Origin: Mycolicibacterium parafortuitum
GTDB lineage: Bacteria > Actinomycetota > Actinomycetes > Mycobacteriales > Mycobacteriaceae
NCBI RefSeq assembly: GCF_010725485.1
Contig: NZ_AP022598.1
Location: forward strand, 2,232,001 to 2,296,000
Reading direction: 5' to 3'
DNA length: 64,000 nucleotides
Shown in pieces: positions 8,506 through 18,047 of the stretch (its first letter is position 1; the number at the start of each line of letters is the position of its first letter). The notes under the pieces were generated by a model, which worked only from the letters and a program-made list of their open reading frames with translations, was not told the DNA's origin and did no database searches. The translations under genes were made by a program, and so were the position numbers.

Positions 8506-10079
8506 GGCGTGCCTCCTCTCACCATGTCCAGCACGGCCAAATGGCTGAACACCATGCTGGTGCCGATCGGGTTTCCGCCGCCCGGATACACCGTCCCGCT
8601 GGGCGCGGCCATCGTGTTGCCCGCCGCGTACAGGCCCGGGATCACGTGGTCCGCCGCGTCGAGTACACGCCCGACGGTGTCGGTGCGCAACCCACCTTTG
8701 GTGCCGAGATCGGAGACGCCGAACGCGGCGGCGTGGAACGGGCCCTTCTCGATCGCGTACAGCGGTGGGGCGCCACCGGAGAACGCTCGGTCGTATGCCT
8801 CGTCGCCGCGACCGAAGTCCTGGTCGACGCCGTCGCGGACGAAGTCGTTGAACCGGGACACCGACTCGACGAGATTGGCCGGGGGCACGCCGATCGCGGT
8901 GGCGAGTTCCTCCAGCGTGTCCGCGCTGCGCCACAGCCCCGCCGCCACGTATTTCTCGGATTCGACCATCGACACGTTGGTCGCCTTGACCGGCGGGACA
9001 CCGTTGTCGCTGTCGTCGTAGATCATCCAGAACGGCAATGTGACCCGGCCGTCGGCCATCGCGTCCAGCACGGCCCGGCCGATCCGGTCGTAGGCCGCCG
9101 ACTCGTTGACGAACCGACGGCCCTGATCGTCGACGAAGATCCCGCCGGTGAACCACAACGCGAACGCCGAGGTGCCGTCGGGATGGGTCAGACCGGGGGA
9201 CCACCAGGCCTGATCCATCAGGTCGGTGTCCGCGCCGACGGCGATCGCGGCCTGGTGGGCCAGGCCGCGATTACCCCACGGCCCCATGGTGTCCCGGGAG
9301 CTGCCCGGTACGCCGTAGCGCGCCCGCATGTCGTCGTTGCATTCGAACCCCCCGGCCGCCAACAGGACACCGCGGGTGGTCCGGATCCTGCGGCGCTGTC
9401 CGTCGGTCTCCACGACGGCGCCGACGACCCTGCCGTCCTCGACGACCAGCTCCACCAGTGCGGTGTTCAGCCGTGCCGAGGATCCCGGATGGCGTTCGGC
9501 GGCGGCCAGGAACCGGGCGATCAGCGCACGCCCGCCCACGTAGTAGTCCTCCGGAACCGGATGGCTCAGGCGGTCGGTGTCGAGGGGCCCGCGGATCAGC
9601 TCGCGGAACTTCGGCGCAGCGGCGACCTTCCACGGTTTGGCCGCGATGTGACGCATCCCGTCCGCGCGTGACTTCGGTGCCTTACCGAAGTAGTCGGGCC
9701 ACGGGAGCAGCGAGAACTTCAGCAGCTCATCGGTTTCCAGGTACTCGATCAGCGGTGCGCCGCCGCGGACATAGGCCTCCTGCAGCGCGCGTGGGGTGCG
9801 GTCACCCACCACGGCGGTGTAGTACTCGAGTGCGTCCTCGATGGTGTCGTCGGCGCCGGCCCGTTTCAGCACCGGATTGCACGGGAACCACATCCCGCCG
9901 CCGCCGGAGTACGCCGTGGTCCCGCCGAACTTCTCCGTCGCCTCCACGAGAATCACGGACAGACCCTCGCGCGCTGCGGTGTAGGCACCGGTGACCCCGC
10001 CCGCACCCGACCCCGCGACGAGGACGTCGGTGGTCTCATCCCAATGGGTTTGGTCTTCGCGCAAGCGCTCATCCGACAT
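8502..10079 (-). CDS. KstD-like FAD-dependent 3-ketosteroid 1-dehydrogenase
   Basis: A flavoprotein of 525 residues in the fumarate reductase/3-ketosteroid-delta1-dehydrogenase family. The N-terminal dinucleotide fold DVLVAGSGAGGVTGAYTAA, followed by KFGGTTAYSGGGGMWFP, and the C-terminal FAD segment YAAGNTMAAPSGTVYPGGGNPIGTS are characteristic of KstD proteins. It would introduce the C1-C2 double bond into 3-keto-4-ene steroids. The ATG at 10079 is preceded by GGAAGGGCGAG and overlaps the upstream acyl-CoA synthetase by 11 bases. The first codons coincide with a 20-base sequence repeated in the mce4A-mce4B gap. Substrate specificity is not readable from the sequence. Confidence 0.87.
   Translation of the reverse strand: MSDERLREDQTHWDETTDVLVAGSGAGGVTGAYTAAREGLSVILVEATEKFGGTTAYSGGGGMWFPCNPVLKRAGADDTIEDALEYYTAVVGDRTPRALQEAYVRGGAPLIEYLETDELLKFSLLPWPDYFGKAPKSRADGMRHIAAKPWKVAAAPKFRELIRGPLDTDRLSHPVPEDYYVGGRALIARFLAAAERHPGSSARLNTALVELVVEDGRVVGAVVETDGQRRRIRTTRGVLLAAGGFECNDDMRARYGVPGSSRDTMGPWGNRGLAHQAAIAVGADTDLMDQAWWSPGLTHPDGTSAFALWFTGGIFVDDQGRRFVNESAAYDRIGRAVLDAMADGRVTLPFWMIYDDSDNGVPPVKATNVSMVESEKYVAAGLWRSADTLEELATAIGVPPANLVESVSRFNDFVRDGVDQDFGRGDEAYDRAFSGGAPPLYAIEKGPFHAAAFGVSDLGTKGGLRTDTVGRVLDAADHVIPGLYAAGNTMAAPSGTVYPGGGNPIGTSMVFSHLAVLDMVRGGTP
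10054..10073 (-). repeat. Copy of a short repeat inside the kstD-like start region
   Basis: On the minus strand these bases read GATGAGCGCTTGCGCGAAGA and encode DERLRED. The identical 20 bases occur at 20123-20142. Five near-identical copies with three base differences make up the core of the phoR tandem repeat at 51331-51499. Confidence 0.8.
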
Positions 10080-11730
10080 AACTCGCCCTTCCGTGTTGTG
10101 CGAACTCCTCGTCCAATGCCGCGCGGTCCTCAGCGGTCATCAGCCGGTAGTCCGGACGGCCGCGGCCCGCCCAGCGGTACACCCGCTCCTCGGTGTGCCA
10201 GCGCTGCGCCTGCAGATCGCGCTTGAGGATCTTGTTCGACCCGGTCGCCGGAAGCCGTGGCGACACCCGCAGCAACCGTGGAAAACCCTTGGAGCCCAGA
10301 TCCTCCTGGGAGGAGACGAAGACCGCGAACGCGTCGACGTCGAACGTGTCCGGCTCGGCGACCTCGACCGCGGCCATCACCTGGTCTCCCGACCGTGGAT
10401 CCGGGACCCCGTAGACCGCCGCGGCGATCACCTCGGGATGGCGGCGCAGCACCCGCTCGATCGCGAGCGCCGATGTGTTCTCACCGTCGACGCGGATCCA
10501 GTCGCCGCGCCTACCGGCGAAGTACAGGAACCCCTGGGTGTCCACGTATCCCAGATCGCCGGACCAGTACCAGCCGTTGCGCACCCGCTCCGCGTCGGCG
10601 GCGTCGTTGCGCCAGTACCCCTCGAAATCCCGGGCGCCGCGGCGGTCGACGATCTCGCCGATGGCCTCGTCCGCGTTCGTCACCTTGCCCTGCGCGTCGA
10701 GAACCGCTGCCGGGCATGGAATCAGCGTCTGCGGGTCGACGACGACCACGTCCTGGTGGGCGGGCCGGCCGAGTGCGGCGGCCGGTGCGGTGGGATCGGG
10801 GGCCGCGACCGCGCCGCCCTCGCTGGAACCGTATCCCTCGAACAGTTCGGCACCGAAGCGACGGCGGAACTCGGCCTGGTCCTCCGGCGAGGCCTCGGTG
10901 CCGAACCCACGGGTCAACGTGTTGTCCGCGTCGTCGGGCTCTTCGGGGGTCGCCATCAGGTACGCCAGCGCCTTGCCGACATAGGTGAAGAACGTGGCCC
11001 CGAAGTACCGGATGTCGGGCAGGAACCGCGACGCCGAGAACGAGGGGGTCAGACAGACGGTGGCGCCGTTGACAAGTGCCGGCGCCCACAGCGCCATGAT
11101 GGCGTTGCCGTGGAACAGCGGCATGCAGCAGTAGTCCACGTCCCCGCGGTGGTGGCCGAACTTCTCCGTCGCCGCGTACGCGATCCTGGACAGCCGGCCC
11201 TGGCTGCACTTGACCGCCTTCGACGTCCCGGTGGTTCCGGACGTGAACAGCAGCAGGAACAGGGAATCGGGGCCGACTCCGGACACCGCGGCCGGTGCCG
11301 TGCGGTGCGCGGCGACAGCGTCGCGATACCCGGGGTCGTCGACGATCAGGACCCGGTCCTTGGGCAGGCCGTGGTCGATGCCATGCAACCGGTGCGCCCC
11401 GTCGGCGTCGGTGACGATCAGCTGACATTCCGCGTGCCGGATGTCGGCGGCCAGATCGGCCCCGCCGCGGGTCGGGTTCAATCCGACGACGGCCGCACCG
11501 GCGAGCGCGGCTGCGCCGAGCCAGAACACGAAGTCGGGGACGTTCTCCAGAAGAACGCCGACGTGGAACGGGCCCGGGATACGCAGCTGCCGAGCCAGGC
11601 CGGCGCGGGCCGCCGATTCGCCGACCACCTCGTCCCACGTCCAGTCGCGGTCACGGGTCCGCAGTCCGAGCCGCTCGTCGCCGAGGCGGGCGAGCAGCAT
11701 CGAGGCGACGTCGGGATGCCGGTCAGGCAT
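10069..11730 (-). CDS. Acyl-CoA synthetase (FadD family, FadD17 paralogue)
   Basis: A 553-residue adenylate-forming enzyme. The ATP motif LLLFTSGTTGTSKAVKCS lies near residue 165; later motifs FEGYGSSEGG, YWSGDLGYVDTQGFLYFAGRRGDWIRVDGEN and the C-terminal TGSNKILKRDL lysine region are complete. It is clearly related to the fadD17 product two genes upstream and probably arose by duplication and divergence. It would activate a steroid or fatty acid carboxylate as a CoA ester. The start overlaps a short upstream frame by eight bases and the end overlaps the kstD-like gene by 11 bases. I cannot assign a numbered FadD. Confidence 0.87.
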   Translation of the reverse strand: MPDRHPDVASMLLARLGDERLGLRTRDRDWTWDEVVGESAARAGLARQLRIPGPFHVGVLLENVPDFVFWLGAAALAGAAVVGLNPTRGGADLAADIRHAECQLIVTDADGAHRLHGIDHGLPKDRVLIVDDPGYRDAVAAHRTAPAAVSGVGPDSLFLLLFTSGTTGTSKAVKCSQGRLSRIAYAATEKFGHHRGDVDYCCMPLFHGNAIMALWAPALVNGATVCLTPSFSASRFLPDIRYFGATFFTYVGKALAYLMATPEEPDDADNTLTRGFGTEASPEDQAEFRRRFGAELFEGYGSSEGGAVAAPDPTAPAAALGRPAHQDVVVVDPQTLIPCPAAVLDAQGKVTNADEAIGEIVDRRGARDFEGYWRNDAADAERVRNGWYWSGDLGYVDTQGFLYFAGRRGDWIRVDGENTSALAIERVLRRHPEVIAAAVYGVPDPRSGDQVMAAVEVAEPDTFDVDAFAVFVSSQEDLGSKGFPRLLRVSPRLPATGSNKILKRDLQAQRWHTEERVYRWAGRGRPDYRLMTAEDRAALDEEFAQHGRASYVG

Positions 11731-11854
11731 GGAACTTCTGGCCGAGGTACCGCCGCGCAGCGATCGCCGTCAATGATCCTTCGGTCACCAGGAGATCATC
11801 GTCGACGACGATGCGGCCGACCTCGATTTCCGGCACATTGACCTCGTGGGCCAC
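11723..11854 (-). CDS. Possible 43-residue ORF between fadD17 and the fadD paralogue
   Basis: A GTG at 11854, five bases after the fadD17 stop, opens a frame beginning VAHEVNVPEIEVGRIVVDDD and ending ARRYLGQKFHA. Its stop lies five bases into the next gene, so the arrangement looks like translational coupling. The peptide has normal GC-rich codon usage and no motif I recognise. It could be a small genuine protein, the degraded end of a lost gene, or chance. No strong ribosome-binding site precedes it. Confidence 0.35.
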   Translation of the reverse strand: MAHEVNVPEIEVGRIVVDDDLLVTEGSLTAIAARRYLGQKFHA

Positions 11855-11859
11855 CGCTG

Positions 11860-13392
11860 TCAGCGCCGCGACCGGGGAACCGGATGGACCGGGTCGGCGC
11901 AGGCGGTGGCTTCGGCCGACAGATGCCGCTTGAGCACCTTGAACGTCTCGGTGCGCGGCAGCTCGGTGCACACCCGCACGTACGCCGGCCACTGCTTGGG
12001 GCCCAGATCTGTTTGCGAGGCCAGGAATTCGGCGAATCGCGCCGGATCGAAGCCGGCGCCGTCGCGCAGTACCAGGGCGGCCATCACCTGATCTCCGACC
12101 GCGGGGTCCGGGATCGGGTAGACGGCGACCTCGCTGATCTCGGGATGACGCATCAGGATCCGCTCGATCGGCGCGGTGCCGAGATTCTCACCGTCCACCC
12201 GCATCCAGTCACCGAGGCGCCCGGCGAAGTACGCGTACCCGTTCTCGTCGCGGTAGGCCAGATCGCCGCTGTGGTAAACGCCACCACGCATCCGCTCGGC
12301 CTCGGCGTCGGGATCCTTGTAATAGCCGCGGAACTGACCGGGGCCGTCGGTGTTGACGAGCTCGCCGACCACACCCGGCGGGCACTCGGCGCCGGTGTCG
12401 ACGTCGACGATCGTCACTCCGCCCAGCAGCGGGCCCAGCGCGCCGTCGGGAGTGTCGGGGGTACGGGCGATGGACACCCCGCCCTCGCTGGAGCCGAACC
12501 CGTCGACCACCCGCACGTCGAAGCGTTCGGCGAACCTGACCAGATCACGTGGCGCACCTTCGTTCCCGTACGCGATCCGCAGCGGGTTGTCGGCGTCGTC
12601 GGGGCGCTGCGGGGTGGCCAGGATGTAGGACAGCGGTTTGCCGACGTAGTTGGCGTACGTCGCATCGAAGCGCCGGACGTCCGGAAAGAACTGCGAAGCG
12701 GAGAATTTGCGGCGCAGCCCGATCGATGCACCGGCGGCCACCGCGGGTGCCCAGCCCGCCATGATCGCGTTCGAATGGAACAGCGGCATCGACAGGTAAC
12801 ACGTGTCCGCGGGTCCCAACCCGAAACGTTCGGCGAGCATCCGCCCGGGGAACGCGACCTTCTCGTGGGTGCACCGGACGGCTTTCGGGTCCCCGCTGGT
12901 CCCGGACGTGAAGATCAACATGAAGAGGTCGCCGGGATCGCTTGCCCGGAACTCCACCGACGCGTCTCGGCGCGCGGCGAGTTCGGCGGCGAACTCGCCG
13001 GATTCGACGTCGATCGCGTCGATGCCGGGCTGGGCGTTCTCGGTATCGGCAAGCACCAACTGGCAGTCGGCGTGGTCGATGTCGCGCCGCAGCGCGTCAC
13101 CGCGCCGGGTCGGGTTCAGCCCGACGGGCACTATCCCCGACAGTGCCGCGGCGACCAGCACGGTACCGAAGAAGGGGGTGTTGCCCAACAGCACGCCGAC
13201 ATGGGCGGGCCGGCCTCCGTCGAGGCGGTCGCGCAGCACCGACGCCAGCGCCGCACCGTCGCGAATGTGGTTGCGCCAGCTGACGAACGACACCGAGCCG
13301 GAGTCGGGGTCGACCCAGCGCACCCCACGGTCGTCGACCTCGGCGAGGTCCGCGAGCAGCGCGGAGACGGTCGGTGCGGTGGCCGCGGTCAA
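11860..13392 (-). CDS. fadD17: FadD17, steroid/fatty acyl-CoA synthetase
   Basis: An adenylate-forming acyl-CoA synthetase of 510 residues, matching Rv3506 over its length. Visible motifs are LIFTSGTSGDPKAVRC, DGFGSSEGG, YHSGDLAYRDENGYAYFAGR and RVDGENLGTAPIERI. FadD17 is reported to activate shorter steroid side-chain acids such as C24 or C22 carboxylates. The start is taken as TTG at 13392, overlapping the fadE27 stop as TTGA, because the peptide from there (TAATAPTVSALLADLAEVDD) aligns with the N-terminus of the tuberculosis protein; no better ATG or GTG exists nearby. It belongs to the fadE26-fadE27-fadD17 operon. Confidence 0.9.
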   Translation of the reverse strand: MTAATAPTVSALLADLAEVDDRGVRWVDPDSGSVSFVSWRNHIRDGAALASVLRDRLDGGRPAHVGVLLGNTPFFGTVLVAAALSGIVPVGLNPTRRGDALRRDIDHADCQLVLADTENAQPGIDAIDVESGEFAAELAARRDASVEFRASDPGDLFMLIFTSGTSGDPKAVRCTHEKVAFPGRMLAERFGLGPADTCYLSMPLFHSNAIMAGWAPAVAAGASIGLRRKFSASQFFPDVRRFDATYANYVGKPLSYILATPQRPDDADNPLRIAYGNEGAPRDLVRFAERFDVRVVDGFGSSEGGVSIARTPDTPDGALGPLLGGVTIVDVDTGAECPPGVVGELVNTDGPGQFRGYYKDPDAEAERMRGGVYHSGDLAYRDENGYAYFAGRLGDWMRVDGENLGTAPIERILMRHPEISEVAVYPIPDPAVGDQVMAALVLRDGAGFDPARFAEFLASQTDLGPKQWPAYVRVCTELPRTETFKVLKRHLSAEATACADPVHPVPRSRR

Positions 13393-14498
13393 GCCGGGGT
13401 GTCGGCCAGGGTGCGGCCGATGCGCAGCAGCTGCCCGGTAGCCCCGCCGAGCGCGAACTCGGTCTGCTTGGCGGCCAGGAAGTACCGGTGCACGGGGTGG
13501 TCGACGTCGATGCCCACACCGCCGTGCACGTGCACCGCGGTGTGCGCGACGCGGTGTCCCGCCTCGGCCGCCCAGAACGCCGCGCTGGCGACGTCCACGT
13601 CGGCGGGAAGATCTTCCGAGACCCGCCACGCGGCCTGCGTCAGGGTCAGCCGCAATCCCTTGATGTCGATGTAGCCGTCGGCCAACCGCGAGGACACCGC
13701 TTGGAAGCTGCCGATCGGCCGGTCGAACTGCTCGCGCTCACGCGCATAAGTCGCTGTCAGCTCCAGCGCGCGTTCCACCACGCCGAGCTGATAGGCACTG
13801 CGCGCCAAGGCGTTCCGGATCACCAGCCAGTCAAGCACCTCGGCGCCGCCGATGCGGCGGTCGGCTCCGACGGCAACCCCCTGCAGCTGTAGCCGCGCGA
13901 CGCTGCCGTGGCCTGTGGTGTCCAGCGCGGACACCCCGACACCCGCGTCGGTGGCGTCGACCAGGAACACCGCGACGCCGGAATCGGTTTCGGCGGGCAC
14001 GAGGAACGCATCCGCACAGGCACCGAACGCGACCTGCGTCCTGGTGCCGGTCAGCGTGAACCCGTCGCCGGAACCGGTGGCGCGCACCGGCCCGTCGCCC
14101 ATCTCACCGTCGAGGGCGATCGCGATCACCTTCTCACCCTTGATCGCCGGCGCCGCCCAGTGCTGCTGCAGGGCCTCCGAGCCGAACCGGGCCAGCGCTC
14201 CGACACCGAGCACCACCGATTCCAGATACGGCACCGCCGAGAGCTGACGTCCCAGGGCGACCAGCACGGCGACCTCTTCGAGCACGCCGAATCCGCCGCC
14301 GCCCACCGACTCCGGGGCGGTGGTGGACAGGATGTCGGCGTCGATCAGCTTGCTCCAGAGCGTTCGGTCGAAACGGCCGCCGGATTCGGAACTGAGCGCG
14401 TCGAGCTCACGCTGGTGCTCCGGCGTGCACACCGACTCGGTGATCGTCCGCACGAGACCGCCGAGGTCCTCGCTGGCTTCTGTGGTCGTGAAGTCCAT
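13389..14498 (-). CDS. fadE27: Acyl-CoA dehydrogenase FadE27 (ChsE5 subunit)
   Basis: An acyl-CoA dehydrogenase subunit of 369 residues matching Rv3505. With FadE26 it forms the heterotetrameric ChsE4-ChsE5 enzyme that dehydrogenates 3-oxocholest-4-en-26-oyl-CoA. The C-terminal ACAD domain includes REREQFDRPIGSFQAVSSRLAD and HVHGGVGIDVDHPVHRYF. The N-terminal half is degenerate relative to typical ACADs, as known for this partner subunit. The ATG at 14498 is 12 bases after the fadE26 stop, and the stop overlaps the fadD17 TTG. Membership in the KstR regulon follows from the operator upstream of fadE26. Confidence 0.92.
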   Translation of the reverse strand: MDFTTTEASEDLGGLVRTITESVCTPEHQRELDALSSESGGRFDRTLWSKLIDADILSTTAPESVGGGGFGVLEEVAVLVALGRQLSAVPYLESVVLGVGALARFGSEALQQHWAAPAIKGEKVIAIALDGEMGDGPVRATGSGDGFTLTGTRTQVAFGACADAFLVPAETDSGVAVFLVDATDAGVGVSALDTTGHGSVARLQLQGVAVGADRRIGGAEVLDWLVIRNALARSAYQLGVVERALELTATYAREREQFDRPIGSFQAVSSRLADGYIDIKGLRLTLTQAAWRVSEDLPADVDVASAAFWAAEAGHRVAHTAVHVHGGVGIDVDHPVHRYFLAAKQTEFALGGATGQLLRIGRTLADTPA

Positions 14499-14510
14499 GA
14501 GAAGTCTTCC

Positions 14511-15692
<1,182 letters not shown>

Positions 15693-15773
15693 CGCGTGGT
15701 CCTCACTAGTCTGCAAGCCTTAGTCCCGGGTGGATCGGTGCGCGCCGAACGCGTACCTCCGGTCCACCCTCGT

Positions 15774-15787
15774 TGTAACACGTTCTA
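15774..15787. promoter_or_regulatory. KstR operator between fadE26 and fdxD
   Basis: TGTAACACGTTCTA, identical to the echA19/fadD19 operator, lies 82 bases upstream of fadE26 and 77 bases upstream of fdxD on opposite strands. It probably represses both divergent units. Confidence 0.87.
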
Positions 15788-15863
15788 GTCTTGGGGTCCA
15801 GGTGCTGACACACTGGACGCCTAGCAAGATCGGACCAGCAGCCCGGACCGACAGGAGATGCTC

Positions 15864-16055
15864 ATGCGAGTGGAAGTGGATCGTGACCGTTGCGAGGGCA
15901 ACGCCGTGTGTGTCGGAATTGCCCCCGACCTGTTCGAGCTCGACGACGAGGACTACGCCGTCGTGAAGGCCGACCCGGTGCCCGCCGGTGAAGAGGCGCT
16001 GGCCGAACAGTCCATCGCCGAGTGCCCCCGCGCCGCCCTGATCCGACACGACTAG
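15864..16055 (+). CDS. fdxD: FdxD, 3Fe-4S ferredoxin
   Basis: A 63-residue ferredoxin with the ligand pattern CEGNAVC...CPRAAL (Cys near residues 10, 16 and 54), as in [3Fe-4S] proteins that feed electrons to mycobacterial P450s. It matches Rv3503c, the ferredoxin of the cholesterol cluster. The ATG at 15864 is favoured over one two codons earlier because AGGAG sits seven bases before it. It is 13 bases upstream of hsd4A and shares a promoter with it. The partner is probably a steroid P450 or the ChsE-type pathway; this is inference. Confidence 0.9.
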   Translation: MRVEVDRDRCEGNAVCVGIAPDLFELDDEDYAVVKADPVPAGEEALAEQSIAECPRAALIRHD

Positions 16056-16068
16056 AGGTATTCGTAAG

Positions 16069-16992
16069 TTGACTGAAACTGATCTGTCCGGCCGCGTCGC
16101 GGTGGTCACCGGAGCGGCCGCCGGCCTGGGCCGCGCGGAAGCCGTCGGCCTCGCCAAAGCAGGCGCCACCGTCGTCGTCAACGACATCGCCGCCGCACTC
16201 GACAAGTCCGACGTGCTCGACGAGATCGCCGCGACGGGCGCCAAGGGCGTCGCGGTCGCCGGCGACATCAGCCAGCGCTCCACCGCGGACGAGCTGGTCG
16301 CGACCGCGGACGGGCTCGGCGGTCTCGGGATCGTGGTGAACAACGCCGGGATCACCCGCGACCGCATCCTGTTCAACATGTCCGACGAGGAGTGGGACGC
16401 GGTCATCGCCGTGCATCTGCGGGGCCACTTCCTGCTGACCCGCAACGCGGCGGCCTACTGGCGGGAGAAGGCCAAACAAGCTGGGGACGGCGACAAAGCG
16501 GGCACGGTGTACGGCCGGATCATCAACACCTCGTCGGAGGCCGGACTGTCGGGCCCGGTCGGCCAGCCCAACTACGGCGCCGCCAAGGCCGGGATCACGG
16601 CTCTGACACTGTCGGCCGCCCGCGCGTTGGAACGGTTCGGGGTGCGCGCCAACGCGATCGCGCCGCGAGCCCGCACCGCGATGACGGCCGGTGTGTTCGG
16701 TGACGCTCCGGAGTTGCCAGACGGTGGGGTCGACCCGCTCTCACCCGAGCACGTCGTGAACCTGGTCCGGTTCCTTGCCTCTCCGGCCGCCGAAGGCGTC
16801 AACGGACAGCTGTTCATCGTTTATGGTCCGACGGTGACGCTGATCGCGGCTCCGACGGCGGAGGCGCAATTCAGTGCCGACGGGGACGCCTGGGATCCGT
16901 CGGCGTTGTCCTCGACACTGCAGGGTTACTTTGCTGACAGGGATCCGGGGCGCAGCTTCTCGGCGGCGATGGGGCTGGGGGATCCGGCCTGA
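16069..16992 (+). CDS. hsd4A: Hsd4A-like 17beta-hydroxysteroid / 3-hydroxyacyl-CoA dehydrogenase
   Basis: A short-chain dehydrogenase of 307 residues with the nucleotide motif VTGAAAGLGRAEAVGLA, NNAG motif VVNNAGITRD and the catalytic Ser-Tyr-Lys region NTSSEAGLSG...NYGAAKAG. It matches Rv3502c, whose Mycobacterium neoaurum counterpart Hsd4A acts both on the 17-hydroxyl of steroids and on hydroxyacyl-CoA side-chain intermediates. The start is TTG at 16069, with AGAGGT about nine bases upstream. It lies 13 bases after fdxD in the same direction. The gene symbol is from recalled homology and is a little less certain than the function class. Confidence 0.84.
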   Translation: MTETDLSGRVAVVTGAAAGLGRAEAVGLAKAGATVVVNDIAAALDKSDVLDEIAATGAKGVAVAGDISQRSTADELVATADGLGGLGIVVNNAGITRDRILFNMSDEEWDAVIAVHLRGHFLLTRNAAAYWREKAKQAGDGDKAGTVYGRIINTSSEAGLSGPVGQPNYGAAKAGITALTLSAARALERFGVRANAIAPRARTAMTAGVFGDAPELPDGGVDPLSPEHVVNLVRFLASPAAEGVNGQLFIVYGPTVTLIAAPTAEAQFSADGDAWDPSALSSTLQGYFADRDPGRSFSAAMGLGDPA

Positions 16993-17023
16993 TCCCGACC
17001 GGTTCACGCGGCTCCAGTGCTGC

Positions 17024-17037
17024 TAGAACACGTTCTA
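17024..17037. promoter_or_regulatory. KstR operator 1 upstream of mce4
   Basis: TAGAACACGTTCTA is a perfect match to the KstR consensus. It lies 32 bases after the hsd4A stop and about 90 bases upstream of the second operator, in the 288-bp gap before yrbE4A. Confidence 0.88.
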
Positions 17038-17103
17038 GAATGACCTGTGTCACACCGGCTGTGAGCTGCGTAAATTAAGAGTATGAACCGGATATTGTGC
17101 GCT

Positions 17104-17133
17104 TTGACACTGCGAACACGTTCTAGTTAGTAT
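17104..17133 (+). promoter_or_regulatory. Predicted mce4 promoter with embedded KstR operator 2
   Basis: TTGACA (17104-17109), an 18-base spacer and TAGTAT (17128-17133) form a SigA-like promoter. The spacer contains GCGAACACGTTCTA (17112-17125), a KstR operator with one outer mismatch, so bound repressor would block RNA polymerase directly. Transcription would begin near 17140, leaving a leader of about 140 bases before yrbE4A. I see no convincing riboswitch in that leader; one nine-codon frame (17132-17161) is probably chance. Confidence 0.65.
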
Positions 17134-17280
17134 GATCCGGCTCACTAAGAGCAACGCTTAGACCACGGGTAGGAACACGGCCCGGACGGTACGTCCCTGG
17201 CACTTCGCCACACGGATCGTCCCCCGTTCTGTCACCCCGCTGACCCGAGAACCCTGTTTGACCTAAGAACGGAGCCGAGG

Positions 17281-18045
17281 TTGATCGAACAGCTTGCGGC
17301 GCCAGCGCGGGCCGTGGGCGGGTTCGTGGAAATGTCCTTGGACACGTTCGTCAAGACGTTCCGCCGCCCGTTCCAATTCAGGGAGTTTCTCGAGCAGACC
17401 TGGATGATCGCGCGTGTTTCGCTGGTGCCGACGTTGTTGGTCGCGATCCCGTTCACCGTGCTGGTCGCGTTCACGCTGAACATCCTGCTGCGCGAGATCG
17501 GTGCCGCCGATCTGTCCGGGGCGGGTACCGCGTTCGGCACCATCACCCAGCTGGGTCCGGTGGTGACGGTGCTCGTCGTGGCCGGCGCGGGTGCGACCGC
17601 GATCTGCGCAGATCTCGGGGCGCGCACCATCCGCGAGGAGATCGACGCGATGCGGGTGCTCGGTATCGACCCGATCCAGCGCCTCGTGGTGCCCCGCGTG
17701 CTGGCGTCGACGTTCGTCGCGCTGCTGCTCAACGGCCTGGTCTGCATGATCGGCCTCGCAGGCGGTTACGTGTTCTCGGTGTTCCTGCAGGGCGTCAACC
17801 CCGGGGCTTTCATCAACGGGCTGACGGTGCTGACAGGGCTCGGTGAGCTGGTCCTCGCCGAGATCAAGGCGCTGCTGTTCGGTGTGGTGGCCGGGCTCGT
17901 CGGCTGCTACCGCGGCCTGACGGTCCAGGGCGGGCCCAAGGGCGTCGGCAACGCCGTCAACGAGACGGTGGTCTACGCGTTCATCTGCCTGTTCGTGATC
18001 AACGTGATCATGACGGCGATCGGCGTGAGAGTGCTGGTGCGCTAG
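17281..18045 (+). CDS. yrbE4A: YrbE4A, Mce4 permease subunit
   Basis: A 254-residue MlaE-type permease of the Mce4 sterol importer, with several hydrophobic segments, for example around residues 45-75, 130-160 and 230-250. The family segment EEIDAMRVLGIDPIQRLVVPR, thought to contact the ATPase MceG, is present near residue 120. The TTG start at 17281 is preceded by GGAGCCGAGG. It pairs with YrbE4B, three bases downstream. The ATPase itself is encoded elsewhere, as usual for mycobacteria. Confidence 0.94.
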   Translation: MIEQLAAPARAVGGFVEMSLDTFVKTFRRPFQFREFLEQTWMIARVSLVPTLLVAIPFTVLVAFTLNILLREIGAADLSGAGTAFGTITQLGPVVTVLVVAGAGATAICADLGARTIREEIDAMRVLGIDPIQRLVVPRVLASTFVALLLNGLVCMIGLAGGYVFSVFLQGVNPGAFINGLTVLTGLGELVLAEIKALLFGVVAGLVGCYRGLTVQGGPKGVGNAVNETVVYAFICLFVINVIMTAIGVRVLVR

Positions 18046-18047
18046 GA

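Noticed and set aside
17132..17161. Nine-codon leader peptide before yrbE4A
   Set aside because: Its ATG overlaps the predicted -10 element, so it would not be transcribed from that promoter.
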